NCBI RefSeq assembly: GCF_003337735.1
Contig: NZ_QPJY01000003.1
Location: forward strand, 152,712-216,711
Length of the DNA: 64,000 bases
Direction of reading: 5' to 3'
Origin: Thioalbus denitrificans
GTDB taxonomy: Bacteria; Pseudomonadota; Gammaproteobacteria; DSM-26407
A program made the translations under genes and the position numbers. The notes below the pieces were generated by a model. That model saw only the letters and a list, made by a program, of their open reading frames with translations, had not been told where the DNA came from and searched no databases. Each line of letters opens with the position of its first letter. Position 1 is the stretch's first letter. This document shows positions 8,006 to 16,119 of the stretch, one piece after another.

Positions 8006-9226
8006 TCACCGGACCCGCGGGGCCGGATCACGCAGGATCATGGGCGGGTCGGAAAAGGGCGCCAGCCGTTCCATGAAGTCGACCAGTTCCAGCACCGGGG
8101 AGCGGCGGAAGAAGCGGATCATGGGCCGATCGAGCCAGATGCGGTCGGCATAGAGATAGACCTCGTAGGGCTTGTCGCCGATCCCGTCATCATCCCGGTC
8201 GAACCCCTCGTAGTCGTCCCAGTAGTTGCCGCGCCAATCGTTGTCGAGCACCGTGCTGAAGACGGTGACCGCCACGGGAAGAAAGTTCTCCTCGAAACGG
8301 TTGTCGTGGATGAGATGGCCACCCTTCTCGCCGTAGAAGTACATGGCGATGTCGTTGTAGGCGAAGTGGTTGTGGCGGATGTAGAGCAGATTCTCCGGAT
8401 ACACCGGCGAATTCGCCTCCAGGCCCACGGCGCAGTGCAGGATCTCGTTTTCCTCCACCACCACCTGGGAGCTCTCCTTGAAGGCCAGGGCGATGCCGGG
8501 CACCTTGCGCACATTCTGGATGCGGTTGCCGCGGATGGAGAGATCGTCGGAGTAGAGCGAGAAGATGCCGGTGATGTTGCCGCTGATGAGGTTGTGCTCG
8601 GCGCTGTTCTCCGGGGAATAGATGAACTCGATGGCGATGCGCCCGTCGCGGATGGTGTTGCCGATCAGGCGGTTGCCGGAGGAGTTGGTCAGCACGATGT
8701 CACGGACCCGGACCACCTCGTTGTTCTCGATGAGGTTGTCGTGGCTGTTCCAGAGGCGGATGCCGTCGCCCCGCAGGCTCAGGCCGACGTCCCTGGAGGT
8801 GATGCGGTTGCCGCGCACCGTCGCGTTGTCGGACTGCTGCAGGCTGATGCCGTGCAGCACATCGTCGATGACGAGATCCTCGAGCACCACGCCGTCGGAA
8901 TCCTCCACCCACACCCCGCCATCCACCGCATCGTAGCCGTTGCCGGAGTGGGTGATGCGCATCCCCTTCACGGTGACGCCGTCGGAGCGGATGGTGAGGA
9001 CCGTGCCTTCGCCCTGGCCGTCGAGGGTAACCTCGCCGCCGCCGTCGATGGTGATGGGCTTGTCGATCACCGCCGGCCCGCCATAGGTTCCGGGATCGAG
9101 CCGCAGCACGCCGCCCGGGGGCGTGATCGCCACGTAGATCTGCAGCGGCGGCAGCGCACGGGCGGGACCGGCAAAGAGCAGGGACCACAGCGCCAGCAGA
9201 GGTAACCAGGAATGTCTCACGTTCAC
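8006..9226 (-). CDS. nosD: NosD-like periplasmic beta-helix protein
   Basis: A 406-residue periplasmic protein. Residues 1-24 are a signal peptide ending ARA. The rest is a right-handed parallel beta-helix built of CASH repeats, visible as recurrent N-x-I and G-N-x-I rungs (VRGNRITSRDVGLSLRGDG, LIGNTIRDGRIAIEF, IRHNHFAYNDIAMYF), with the NosD-type end NYWDDYEGFDRDDDGIGDKP. NosD proteins take part in copper-centre (CuZ) assembly of nitrous oxide reductase with NosF and NosY; none of nosZ, nosF, nosY or nosL is in this window. A putative FNR-like box is centred about 42 bp from a predicted start. Some NosD-like proteins serve other metalloproteins. Confidence 0.85.
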   Translation of the reverse strand: MNVRHSWLPLLALWSLLFAGPARALPPLQIYVAITPPGGVLRLDPGTYGGPAVIDKPITIDGGGEVTLDGQGEGTVLTIRSDGVTVKGMRITHSGNGYDAVDGGVWVEDSDGVVLEDLVIDDVLHGISLQQSDNATVRGNRITSRDVGLSLRGDGIRLWNSHDNLIENNEVVRVRDIVLTNSSGNRLIGNTIRDGRIAIEFIYSPENSAEHNLISGNITGIFSLYSDDLSIRGNRIQNVRKVPGIALAFKESSQVVVEENEILHCAVGLEANSPVYPENLLYIRHNHFAYNDIAMYFYGEKGGHLIHDNRFEENFLPVAVTVFSTVLDNDWRGNYWDDYEGFDRDDDGIGDKPYEVYLYADRIWLDRPMIRFFRRSPVLELVDFMERLAPFSDPPMILRDPAPRVR

Positions 9227-9355
9227 TACCCGGTGAGGAGAACCCAGGGCCGAACCGGGGCAATGGCCAGCCCGCCGGTAGGAAAGGATAAGGTCGACAG
9301 TCCGGAGGGATCATTGAGCCCGGACAAGTTTATTCAACAAAATATCCTGGGCTGA

Positions 9356-9369
9356 CAGATATTTATCAA
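9356..9369 (-). promoter_or_regulatory. FNR/NNR-like box and promoter of nosD
   Basis: The plus-strand sequence CAGATATTTATCAA matches the FNR consensus TTGAY-N4-RTCAA at 8 of 10 positions. On the minus strand a TAAACT -10 element lies at 9332-9327, giving a start near 9320, so the box is centred about 42 bp upstream: the class II activator position. Leader to the nosD ATG is about 94 nt. Confidence 0.45.
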
Positions 9370-9413
9370 TTTTCCACCGGGCCGGCCGGGGCTTCGCGCC
9401 GTACGTCCGCGCC

Positions 9414-10187
9414 CTACTGGAGGCGGATATGCCAGCCGCGCTTCACCTGCTCGGCGATGCGCCCGAACGCGAGGCTGGCGGGATTGTCCGGGGATCGGAT
9501 CAGGATCGGCGCGCCCGCGTCACCCGCCGCCCGCAGTTCGGGCTCGATGGGGATGGAGCCGAGCAGCGGGATACCCGTTTCCCGGCTCAGGGCCTCGCCG
9601 CCGCCGGCGCCGAAGATGTCGATGGGCGCCGCCCCGGGGGCGGCGCGGAAGCCGGCCATGTTCTCCACGATGCCCGTCACCGGGTTGCCCAGGCGCTGGA
9701 ACAGGTGGATGGCGCGCCGCACATCCGCCACCGCCACCGCCTGCGGCGTGGTCACCATCACCACCTCCGCGGCGGGAATGGACCTGGCGATGGTGATGGA
9801 GGGATCCCCAGTACCCGGGGGCAGGTCCACCACCAGGCAGTCGAGCCGCCCCCACGCCACCTGGTCCAGGAACTCCTTCACCGCCCGTGACACCATGGGG
9901 CCGCGCCAGATGACCGGCTGCGCCTCGTCCACCAGGAACCCGATGGACATGATCAGCAGGCCGAACTTCTCGACGGGAACGAGGGCGTCCCCCTCCCGCA
10001 CCGGCTCGGTGCTGATGCCGAGCATAAGGGGGATGCTGGGGCCGTAGACGTCGGCGTCGAGCAGGCCGACGCTGAAACCCCGCGCCGCGAGACCCAGGGC
10101 CAGGTTGATGGCGACGGTGGTCTTGCCCACTCCGCCCTTGCCGCTGGCGACGGCCACCACGTGCTCGACCTGTCCGATGCCCGCCAT
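9414..10187 (-). CDS. Mrp/ApbC-type Fe-S cluster carrier ATPase
   Basis: A 257-residue P-loop NTPase of the Mrp/ApbC/NBP35 family. It has the deviant Walker A GKGGVGKTT at residues 16-24, DADVYGPSIPLMLG at 43-56, the Walker B-like VVDLPPGTGDP near 119 and TTPQAVAVADVRRA. The C-terminal CXXC seen in most members is not evident (IVENMAGF is followed by no Cys pair), and the N-terminal DUF59 domain is absent, so this is a short variant. Last gene of the korA-korB-ferritin-mrp operon; its start is 9 bases after the preceding stop. A likely role is loading a 4Fe-4S cluster into KorB, which is inference from context. Confidence 0.85.
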   Translation of the reverse strand: MAGIGQVEHVVAVASGKGGVGKTTVAINLALGLAARGFSVGLLDADVYGPSIPLMLGISTEPVREGDALVPVEKFGLLIMSIGFLVDEAQPVIWRGPMVSRAVKEFLDQVAWGRLDCLVVDLPPGTGDPSITIARSIPAAEVVMVTTPQAVAVADVRRAIHLFQRLGNPVTGIVENMAGFRAAPGAAPIDIFGAGGGEALSRETGIPLLGSIPIEPELRAAGDAGAPILIRSPDNPASLAFGRIAEQVKRGWHIRLQ

Positions 10188-10196
10188 CGCCCGCCC

Positions 10197-10724
10197 CTAC
10201 TCCGACACGTTGGGCGGGTCCAGATCCTCCGGCGGCTCCTCCGCCCGGCACTGCTCCCGCGCCAGCCACTCCTGCAGCATGGCCACGTGCTGCTCCTCCT
10301 CCGCGGCCATCTCGGCGGCGATGAAGCGCACGTCGGGATCCGGGGCGCTCTCGGCGACCCCAGCGTAGAAAAGCTGGCCGCGGGTCTCGTTGTGCAGCGC
10401 CAGCTGCAGGGCCTGGCAGCGGTTCATCAGGTAGTGGGTGTCCTCCGCGCAGGCCGATTCGGGTGCGTCGGGACAGGTCCACTTGAAGTCCCACGGGGCG
10501 ATGGTGGGCAGCTCCAGCCCCGCCGCCCGCTGCTTCACCTCGCGGGCATGGGCGTCGCCGTAGCTGGCCAGCCGGTGGAACAGGCTGGCCACGTCGGGGT
10601 TGTTGTGCACCTGCATGGTGTCGGCCAGTTCGCGGTAGCGCTCCGCCGACTCCAGCTCCAGCTCCAGGGCGTGGGCCAGCAGTTCGCCCACCGTGGCGAT
10701 GGTCTGGTCCGTTTCTGCGTTCAT
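10197..10724 (-). CDS. Ferritin-like/rubrerythrin-type diiron protein
   Basis: A 175-residue four-helix ferritin-like protein. Glutamates and histidines at E-LESAERYRELAD (about 20-33), DAHAREVKQRA (about 56-66), NETRGQLFYAGVAE (about 112-125) and EMAAEEEQHVAMLQEW (about 138-153) give the two E-(x)n-EXXH-type ligand pairs of the rubrerythrin/ferritin-like fold. Several cysteines (TCPDAPESACAED and NRC) lie in the central loop. ATG 10724 overlaps the korB stop (ATGA), so it is translationally coupled. I infer oxygen or peroxide protection of the oxygen-sensitive Kor enzyme or iron supply for its cluster. Confidence 0.8.
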   Translation of the reverse strand: MNAETDQTIATVGELLAHALELELESAERYRELADTMQVHNNPDVASLFHRLASYGDAHAREVKQRAAGLELPTIAPWDFKWTCPDAPESACAEDTHYLMNRCQALQLALHNETRGQLFYAGVAESAPDPDVRFIAAEMAAEEEQHVAMLQEWLAREQCRAEEPPEDLDPPNVSE

Positions 10725-11548
10725 AGGCGGAACTCCTCCTCGATCTCCGCGATCGAGGCGCTGGCTTGGTTGCGCGGCTGCCACACGGGCAGCTCCTCGG
10801 CATAGAGAATGCCGGTGGTCATGCCATCGTCGGCCTGGAGGATGCGGGCCGCCTCCACGGCGTTGCCGGTGGGCTCCGCCTCGAGCCCGTGCACCTGTTC
10901 CTTCCAGTCGCGGTGATCGGGACGGAAGGTGGGGCACGGGCTCAGGACCTGGACGAAGGCGAAGCCCGGGTACTCGATGGCCGCCGCCAGGATGCGGGTC
11001 AGGCCGCTGGGGTCGCCGGAGAAGCCGCGGGCGATGAAGCCCGCCCCCGCGGCCAGGGCGATGGCGGCCGGCTGGAAGCGGCGCACCCCGGGGCCGTGGG
11101 GCGTCATCTTGCTGTCCATCCAGTCGGGCCCGGTGGTGGGCGAGGCCTGGCCCTTGGTCATGCCGTAGACCTCGTTGTCCATCACGATGTAGGTCATGTC
11201 CATGTTGCGGCGGCAGGCGTGGAGGAAGTGGTTGCCGCCGATGGAGAAGCCGTCGCCGTCGCCTCCCACCGCCAGCACGGCCAGGTCGGGGCGGGCCGCC
11301 TTCAGCCCGGAGGCGGCGGCCAGGGCGCGGCCGTGGACGCCGTGGAACCCGTAGGCATTGATGTAGGCGGGCAGGCGCGAGGAGCAGCCGATGCCGGAGA
11401 TGAGGGCGGCGCGCTCCTTGGGCAGCCCCAGGTGGGCCAGCGCCTTGGTCAGGGCCGAGAGCACGGCGAAATCGCCGCAGCCCGGGCACCAGACCGGCTT
11501 GATGTCCGACTTGTAGTCCTTCGCCCTGAGGGCGGCAACGGTCATCAT
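10721..11548 (-). CDS. korB: 2-oxoacid:ferredoxin oxidoreductase, beta subunit
   Basis: A 275-residue TPP-binding subunit. C21 and C24 (WCPGCGDF), the GIGCSS cysteine near 54 and the LSPCPTF cysteine near 204 are the ligands of the single 4Fe-4S cluster typical of KorB. TPP/Mg binding is shown by GGDGDGFSIGGNH and a following MDNEVYGMTKGQ. It catalyses CoA-dependent oxidative decarboxylation of a 2-oxoacid (likely 2-oxoglutarate) with ferredoxin, or the reverse carboxylation. Start ATG 11548 has GGAGGAG 6 bases upstream; 10 bases separate it from korA. No ferredoxin gene is adjacent, so the partner is elsewhere. Substrate specificity cannot be read from sequence. Confidence 0.92.
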   Translation of the reverse strand: MMTVAALRAKDYKSDIKPVWCPGCGDFAVLSALTKALAHLGLPKERAALISGIGCSSRLPAYINAYGFHGVHGRALAAASGLKAARPDLAVLAVGGDGDGFSIGGNHFLHACRRNMDMTYIVMDNEVYGMTKGQASPTTGPDWMDSKMTPHGPGVRRFQPAAIALAAGAGFIARGFSGDPSGLTRILAAAIEYPGFAFVQVLSPCPTFRPDHRDWKEQVHGLEAEPTGNAVEAARILQADDGMTTGILYAEELPVWQPRNQASASIAEIEEEFRL

Positions 11549-11558
11549 GTTCTCCTCC

Positions 11559-13283
11559 TCAGGCCGTGGCGGTGACGGCGGCGACGATCTCGCCCGGCCG
11601 CAGGGGCAGCGGTCCGGGGCGGGCGAGGGAACGGGCGCCGGCCGGCAGCGCCTGCTCGGCGTGCAGGTAGCGGAACAGCTGCGCGCCGTGGTTCTGCTCC
11701 ACCACCCACACCCTTTCCGCGCCCGCCAGCGCCTCCGCCAGCGCCGCCCTTCGCAGCGGGGCCAGCAGGCGCAGGGCGATGATCCGCACCGGCGTTCCGC
11801 CGGCCTCCAGCCGCCCGGCGGCCTCCAGCACGGCCCCGGCGGTCGAGCCCCAGGTGACGATGGCCAGCGGACCGGCGCCGTGCAGCTCGGCCCAGGCCGG
11901 GCCGTAGTCGAATCCCTCCAGCTTGCGCAGGCGCTTGTCCAGCTGCGCCTGGTGATCGGCCGCCTGGCTCGAGGGGGTGCCGCGCTCGTTGTGCTCCAGC
12001 CCGTCGGCGGTATAGATCCCGCCCGGCACCCCCGGCAGGGTCATGGGCGAGACGCCGTCGGCGGTCAGGGCATAGCGCCGGTAGTCCTCCTCCGGCTCCT
12101 CCTCCACCCGCCGCGCCAGGGGCGCGGGGGTGCGCACGGGCGCCTCGGTAATCACCCGCGACTGTCCCAGGGACTGGTCCGAGAGCACCAGCGCCACGGT
12201 CTGCAGGTGCTCGGCCAGCTCCACCGCCCACTGGGTGGTGAAGACGCAGTCGCGGATGGACAGCGGCGCCAGCACCAGGTGCGGGGCATCGCCGTGCATG
12301 CCGTGGAGGGCGATGTTGAGATCCGACTGCTCGGACTTGGTGGGGATGCCGGTGGAGGGACCGCCGCGCATCACGTTCACCACCACCGCCGGAATCTCGC
12401 TCGCCACCGCCAGCCCCAGGCCCTCCAGCATCAGGCTGAGGCCGGGGCCCGAGGTGGCGGTCAGCGACGGCACCCCGCCGAAGGAGGCGCCGATGATCAT
12501 GTTGACGGAGGCCAGCTCGTCCTCCGCCTGCAGCAGCGAGCCGCCCACCTGCTCCAGGCGCGGGGCCAGCCACTCCAGCATCTCGCTGGCCGGGGTGATG
12601 GGATAGGCGGCCACGAACCGCACCCCGCCGCGCAGGGCGCCCACCCCGCAGGCCTCGTTGCCGCCGATGTTCCAGCGCCCCTCCGTGCCGCCGCCCGGCG
12701 CCGGCAGGGCCACGAACGGCTCCGGCGCCAGGGCGTAGCCCGCCGCCACACAGGCCAGCGAGGCCTCCAGCACGCTGCCGCCCTTGTCGGCCAGCACCCG
12801 CTCCACCCCCGCCGCCAGCGCCTCCCGCGGCAGGCCGCAGATGGCGCCCACCGCGCCGAGGGCGACCATGTTGAGCCGCCCGCCGTCAATCGCCGCGGCC
12901 TGCTCCTTGAGCGGCAGCGGGACCTGCCGCGCGCCGCTCCCGGCAAGCGCCGGGGGCACCGCGCCCACCCCGGGATCGAAGAGGATCACGCCCTCCCCGT
13001 CGAGGGGGATTTCGTCGGCGAAACGGTTCACGTTGAGCCAGTCGAGCCCCACCAGGAGGTCGAACCGGTCCCCCATGCAGCCCAGCGGCTGCCCGCCGAA
13101 GCGGACCATGGCGGCCGACTCGCCGCCGCGAATCTGGGGACCGGAGGAGCGGGTCAGGAGTCCGTAGCAGCCCGCCCGGGCCGCCGCCTCCAGGAGGATG
13201 AGGCCGGCGGTGACAGCGCCGCTGCCGCCGGAGCCGGTGATGGCCACGGAGAGCGCGCGCGCCGAACTGGAGTCGGAATTCAT
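11559..13283 (-). CDS. korA: 2-oxoacid:ferredoxin oxidoreductase, fused gamma-alpha subunit
   Basis: A 574-residue subunit in which the gamma domain (residues about 10-185, starting ITGSGGSGAVTAGLILLEAA) is fused ahead of the alpha domain (from about 200, with NIGGNEACGVGALRGGVRF, YPITPASEMLEWL and the TATSGPGLSLMLEGLGLAV pyrophosphate-domain motif). The GPSTGIPTKSEQSDL segment is typical of KorA of the two-subunit alpha-gamma/beta type. Start ATG 13283 with AAGGAAAG upstream; the longer frame lacks a ribosome site. First gene of the korA-korB-ferritin-mrp operon. Allows 2-oxoacid oxidation or reductive carboxylation under low oxygen. Confidence 0.92.
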   Translation of the reverse strand: MNSDSSSARALSVAITGSGGSGAVTAGLILLEAAARAGCYGLLTRSSGPQIRGGESAAMVRFGGQPLGCMGDRFDLLVGLDWLNVNRFADEIPLDGEGVILFDPGVGAVPPALAGSGARQVPLPLKEQAAAIDGGRLNMVALGAVGAICGLPREALAAGVERVLADKGGSVLEASLACVAAGYALAPEPFVALPAPGGGTEGRWNIGGNEACGVGALRGGVRFVAAYPITPASEMLEWLAPRLEQVGGSLLQAEDELASVNMIIGASFGGVPSLTATSGPGLSLMLEGLGLAVASEIPAVVVNVMRGGPSTGIPTKSEQSDLNIALHGMHGDAPHLVLAPLSIRDCVFTTQWAVELAEHLQTVALVLSDQSLGQSRVITEAPVRTPAPLARRVEEEPEEDYRRYALTADGVSPMTLPGVPGGIYTADGLEHNERGTPSSQAADHQAQLDKRLRKLEGFDYGPAWAELHGAGPLAIVTWGSTAGAVLEAAGRLEAGGTPVRIIALRLLAPLRRAALAEALAGAERVWVVEQNHGAQLFRYLHAEQALPAGARSLARPGPLPLRPGEIVAAVTATA

Positions 13284-13420
13284 TCCGGTTCTTTCCTTGC
13301 ACAGAGAATGCCCAGCACGAAGCATAGGCCAACCGGCGCCCAAGTTCGCCGATGGAAATCAATCCCGCCCCGGGATCGGGGGGTCGCGGCCGGAACACGC
13401 CATGCCTCGCCGGTCCGGCA

Positions 13421-14014
13421 TCAGCCGCCGCCGATGCAGGCCATCCAGCGGGCGGCGAGCGCCGCCATGGCGTCGGTGTCCAGCCCCAGCCGCTGCAGTT
13501 CGTCCCAGGTGGTGAAGCGCAGGGCGAGCGCCGTGGTGGCCTCCAGCGCCTGCCGATCAGCGGGCGCCGGCTTCCAGGCCGCCACCAGGTCGTCGCGCAC
13601 GCCGGCCAGGTGGGCCTCGACCCGGTCCATGGGTCCGGCCAGCGCCGGCACCTGCGCCAGGTCGCGGTAGGCGGCCCGCCACATGCCGGCGGTACGGCGG
13701 TAATAGGAGTAGAAGTCCGCCAGCGCGGCCCGGCAACGGGCATCCGCATCCGCAATGCCTTCCCACTGCGCCGGGACCGGCGGCGGATGGAGCGACAGCC
13801 AGTGGCTGGTGCAGGCCTCGAACAGGCTCGCATCGTCGGGGAAGTGGCGGTAGACGGTCAGCCGCTGCACGCCGGCCCGCCCGGCGACGGCGCTCACCGT
13901 GGTGGCGCCGGGGCCGAGCTCCTCGTGCAGGGCCATGGCGGCCGCCACGATCCGGGCCCGGGTCTCGTCCTGCTTCGCCGCCCGCTGGCGGAGGGTGTAT
14001 TTGCGCCTCTTCAT
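13421..14014 (-). CDS. TetR family repressor of the divergent MBL-hydrolase gene
   Basis: A 197-residue TetR regulator: N-terminal HTH (TRARIVAAAMALHEELGPGA, then TTVSAVAGRAGVQRLTVYRHFPD, residues about 15-60) and a variable ligand-binding C-terminal domain (WRAAYRDLAQVPALAGPMDR). I chose the ATG at 14014: the other candidate at 14026 lies inside the predicted -10 element, and the predicted transcription start is about 14015, so the mRNA would be leaderless. Two TGAACA-type palindromes in the 14017-14095 divergent region are its likely operators. It probably represses itself and the hydrolase gene at 14147. Confidence 0.88.
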   Translation of the reverse strand: MKRRKYTLRQRAAKQDETRARIVAAAMALHEELGPGATTVSAVAGRAGVQRLTVYRHFPDDASLFEACTSHWLSLHPPPVPAQWEGIADADARCRAALADFYSYYRRTAGMWRAAYRDLAQVPALAGPMDRVEAHLAGVRDDLVAAWKPAPADRQALEATTALALRFTTWDELQRLGLDTDAMAALAARWMACIGGG

Positions 14015-14016
14015 TT

Positions 14017-14038
14017 CGGTGAGCATATATGTTCACCG
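14017..14038. promoter_or_regulatory. TetR operator 1 (over tetR -10 region)
   Basis: A 22-bp palindrome, CGGTGAGCATATATGTTCAC then CG, with one mismatch. It overlaps the predicted minus-strand -10 element (TATGCT, 14027-14022), so binding would block tetR transcription. It shares the core TGARCAYAYATGTTCA with operator 2. Confidence 0.7.
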
Positions 14039-14073
14039 AATTCTTGACAAGCGGGCCGGCGCCCGTCTAGCCT
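14022..14073. promoter_or_regulatory. Divergent promoters sharing one -35 element
   Basis: Plus strand: TTGACA (14044-14049), 18-bp spacer, TAGCCT (14068-14073), start near 14080, driving the MBL-hydrolase gene. Minus strand: TTGTCA (14050-14045), 17-bp spacer, TATGCT (14027-14022), start near 14015, driving tetR. The two -35 hexamers are the two strands of the same 7 bases, so the promoters are mutually exclusive face-away promoters. Confidence 0.6.
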
Positions 14074-14079
14074 TTTCGA

Positions 14080-14095
14080 TGAACACACATGTTCA
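14080..14095. promoter_or_regulatory. TetR operator 2 (over hydrolase transcription start)
   Basis: The perfect palindrome TGAACACACATGTTCA (6-bp arms, 4-bp centre) lies at the predicted transcription start of the plus-strand promoter. It matches operator 1 over the 6-bp arms. Confidence 0.7.
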
Positions 14096-14146
14096 CTCAT
14101 ATAACCGCCGTGAAAACGGGACCCACCGCCAGAGAGGAACCACCCC

Positions 14147-14941
14147 ATGAACGCTCCCCGCATGACCGCGCCACGCGCCGTGGCCCCCGACATCGACGGC
14201 CTCGGCACCTGGCTGCCGATACCCGGCTTCGGCCTGCTGGCGATCAACGCCTTCCTCATCCATGCCCCGCAGCCGGTGCTGGTGGATACCGGCCTGGCCA
14301 GCCAGCGCACGGAGTTCCTGGAGCACCTGCGCGCGCGCATCGACCCCGCCGCACTGCGCTGGATCTGGATCACCCACACCGACCTGGACCACATCGGCAA
14401 CCTCGCGGCGGTGCTCGAGCTGGCGCCCGCGGCCCGGATCGTCACCACCTACCTGGGCATGGCGAAGATGAACCTGGCCGGCCTGCCTGTGGACCGGGTC
14501 TACCTGCTCAACCCGGGCCAGTCCCTGGACATCGGGGATCGGATGCTGCAGGCGGTCAGCCCCCCCTGCTTCGACGCCCCGGAGACCACCGGGCTGCTCG
14601 AAACCCGCAACCGCACCCTGTTCAGCGCCGACTGCTTCGGGGCGCTGCTGGAGGCCCCGGCGGAGAACGCCGCCGCCATCGAGCCGCAGGCGCTGCGGAC
14701 CGGGATGGCGAGCTGGGCGCGGGTGGACGCGCCGTGGCTGGACCGGGTCGAGGCCGGCGCCTTCGGACGCACCCTGGCGGCGGTCCGGGCACTGGAGCCG
14801 GCGCGGATCCTCGGCAGCCACCTGCCGCCGGCGGAGGGCATGACGGAGACCCTGCTGGAAAACCTCGACGCCGCCCGCGCGGCGCCCGCCTTCGCCGGCC
14901 CGGACCAGGCGGCGCTGGAACGACTGCTCGCCGCGGCCTGA
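14147..14941 (+). CDS. Metallo-beta-lactamase-fold hydrolase
   Basis: A 264-residue MBL-fold protein. The metal motif THTDLDHIGN (about residues 75-84, HxDxDH) follows ALRWIWI, and LVDTGLAS (about 44) precedes it. Further metal ligands are likely in FSADCFGAL (Asp about 163) and LGSHLPP (His about 224). The order and length fit stand-alone glyoxalase-II-like or flavodiiron-lyase-like MBL hydrolases without the flavodoxin domain. Substrate unknown. ATG 14147 has AGAGAGGAA upstream. It is under the divergent TetR (13421-14014) with two operators, so it probably acts on or detoxifies the ligand that TetR senses. Confidence 0.85.
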   Translation: MNAPRMTAPRAVAPDIDGLGTWLPIPGFGLLAINAFLIHAPQPVLVDTGLASQRTEFLEHLRARIDPAALRWIWITHTDLDHIGNLAAVLELAPAARIVTTYLGMAKMNLAGLPVDRVYLLNPGQSLDIGDRMLQAVSPPCFDAPETTGLLETRNRTLFSADCFGALLEAPAENAAAIEPQALRTGMASWARVDAPWLDRVEAGAFGRTLAAVRALEPARILGSHLPPAEGMTETLLENLDAARAAPAFAGPDQAALERLLAAA

Positions 14942-15080
14942 ATCCCGGGGCGGGAACGAGCGAGGCGGCCGCGACGGCAAGCGCGGCCGTCGCGGCCAGG
15001 CCACCGCAAGGCCCCCGGAACGTGGCGGAGGAGGCCGGAGTCCGCACCGGGGAATCAGGGCCGGGCCACCCGGCCCCGCG

Positions 15081-15992
15081 TCAGGCGGGGCGGTCCCAGG
15101 GCGGGACCGCCCCGAACCGCTCGGCGAAGTAGGCCACGAAGGCGTGCACCTTGGGCGAGAGGTGGCGCCGCTCCGGGTAGACGGCGTAGACGGCCGTCTC
15201 CAGGGTGGCATGGCCCGGCAGCAGCGCCCGCAGGCGTCCCTCGCGCAGTGCGTCGCCCACGGTGAAAGTGGGGGTGAGGATGACGCCCAGCCCCGCCAGG
15301 GCCGCCTCGCGCAGCGCCAGGCCGCTGTTGGCGTTCAGGTCGCCCCGCACCGGCACCGCCAGGTAGCGGCCGTCGGGGGTGCGGAAGCGCCACTCCCGCG
15401 GGCTGTCCTGGTAGCGGTAGGCCAGGCAGTTGTGACCGGCCAGATCCTCCGGGACGGCGGGCGTGCCGTGACGCGCGAGGTAGGCGGGCGCGGCGCAGAC
15501 CACGTGCCGGCAGGGCGCCAGGCGCCGCGCCACCAGCGTCGAGTCGGGCAGCTCGGCGATGCGCACCGCCAGGTCATACCCCCCCGCCACCAGGTCCACC
15601 TGCCGGTCGTCCAGGTTCAGTTCCACCTCCAGCCCGGGATGCCGCGCCAGCAATCCCGGCAGTGCCGGGGCGATGTGCAGGATGCCGAAGGACATGGGCG
15701 CGTTGAGACGCAGGGTGCCGCGCGGTTCGCCCTGCAGCCGCGACACCTCCTGCTCCGCCTCGTCGATGGCCTCCAGGGCCTGCCGGGCCCGGTCGTGGAA
15801 CGCCACGCCCACCTCCGTGAGGGACAGCCGCCGGGTGGTGCGGTGGAGCAGCCGCGCCCCGAGCCGGTCCTCCAGCCGGGAGACGTACTTGCTCACCACC
15901 GCCTTGGAGAGCCCCAGCGCCTCGGCGGCGGCGGTGAAGCTGCCGGACCCGACCACCTGCACGAAGACCGCCACATCGTTCAGCTTGTCCAT
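15081..15992 (-). CDS. LysR family regulator (divergent from FMN reductase)
   Basis: A 303-residue LysR-type regulator: winged HTH at residues 1-60 (FVQVVGSGSFTAAAEALGLS, then KAVVSKYVSRLEDRLGARLL) and a periplasmic-binding-like effector domain (from about 90, RGTLRLNAPMSFGILHIAP). The pattern belongs to the subgroup that typically regulates adjacent oxidoreductases. It is divergent from the FMN-reductase/glutathionyl-hydroquinone-reductase operon (start 16120), which it probably controls; a T-N11-A palindrome sits between (16029-16041). About 140 bp of unassigned sequence lies before its stop, after the MBL gene. Confidence 0.92.
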   Translation of the reverse strand: MDKLNDVAVFVQVVGSGSFTAAAEALGLSKAVVSKYVSRLEDRLGARLLHRTTRRLSLTEVGVAFHDRARQALEAIDEAEQEVSRLQGEPRGTLRLNAPMSFGILHIAPALPGLLARHPGLEVELNLDDRQVDLVAGGYDLAVRIAELPDSTLVARRLAPCRHVVCAAPAYLARHGTPAVPEDLAGHNCLAYRYQDSPREWRFRTPDGRYLAVPVRGDLNANSGLALREAALAGLGVILTPTFTVGDALREGRLRALLPGHATLETAVYAVYPERRHLSPKVHAFVAYFAERFGAVPPWDRPA

Positions 15993-16028
15993 GGACCGCC
16001 CCGTCTATTGGTTAACATTCATGAACAG

Positions 16029-16041
16029 TCTATTCGATAGA
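16029..16041. promoter_or_regulatory. Possible LysR operator
   Basis: TCTATTCGATAGA is a perfect palindrome of the T-N11-A type used by LysR regulators, lying in the 127-bp region between the lysR gene and the FMN-reductase gene, just upstream of an AT-rich stretch (ATTATTTAATT) likely to contain a -10 element. Confidence 0.45.
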
Positions 16042-16119
16042 TCCCAGATTATTTAATTCGCGGCTGCTACTACGCTGTCACCCAGGTCGATGAACACACC
16101 ACGCATCGGAGGTGACAGC

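Noticed and set aside
11547-13670. A 707-residue plus-strand frame opposite korA
   Set aside because: Shadow of korA, whose gamma and alpha motifs are clear.
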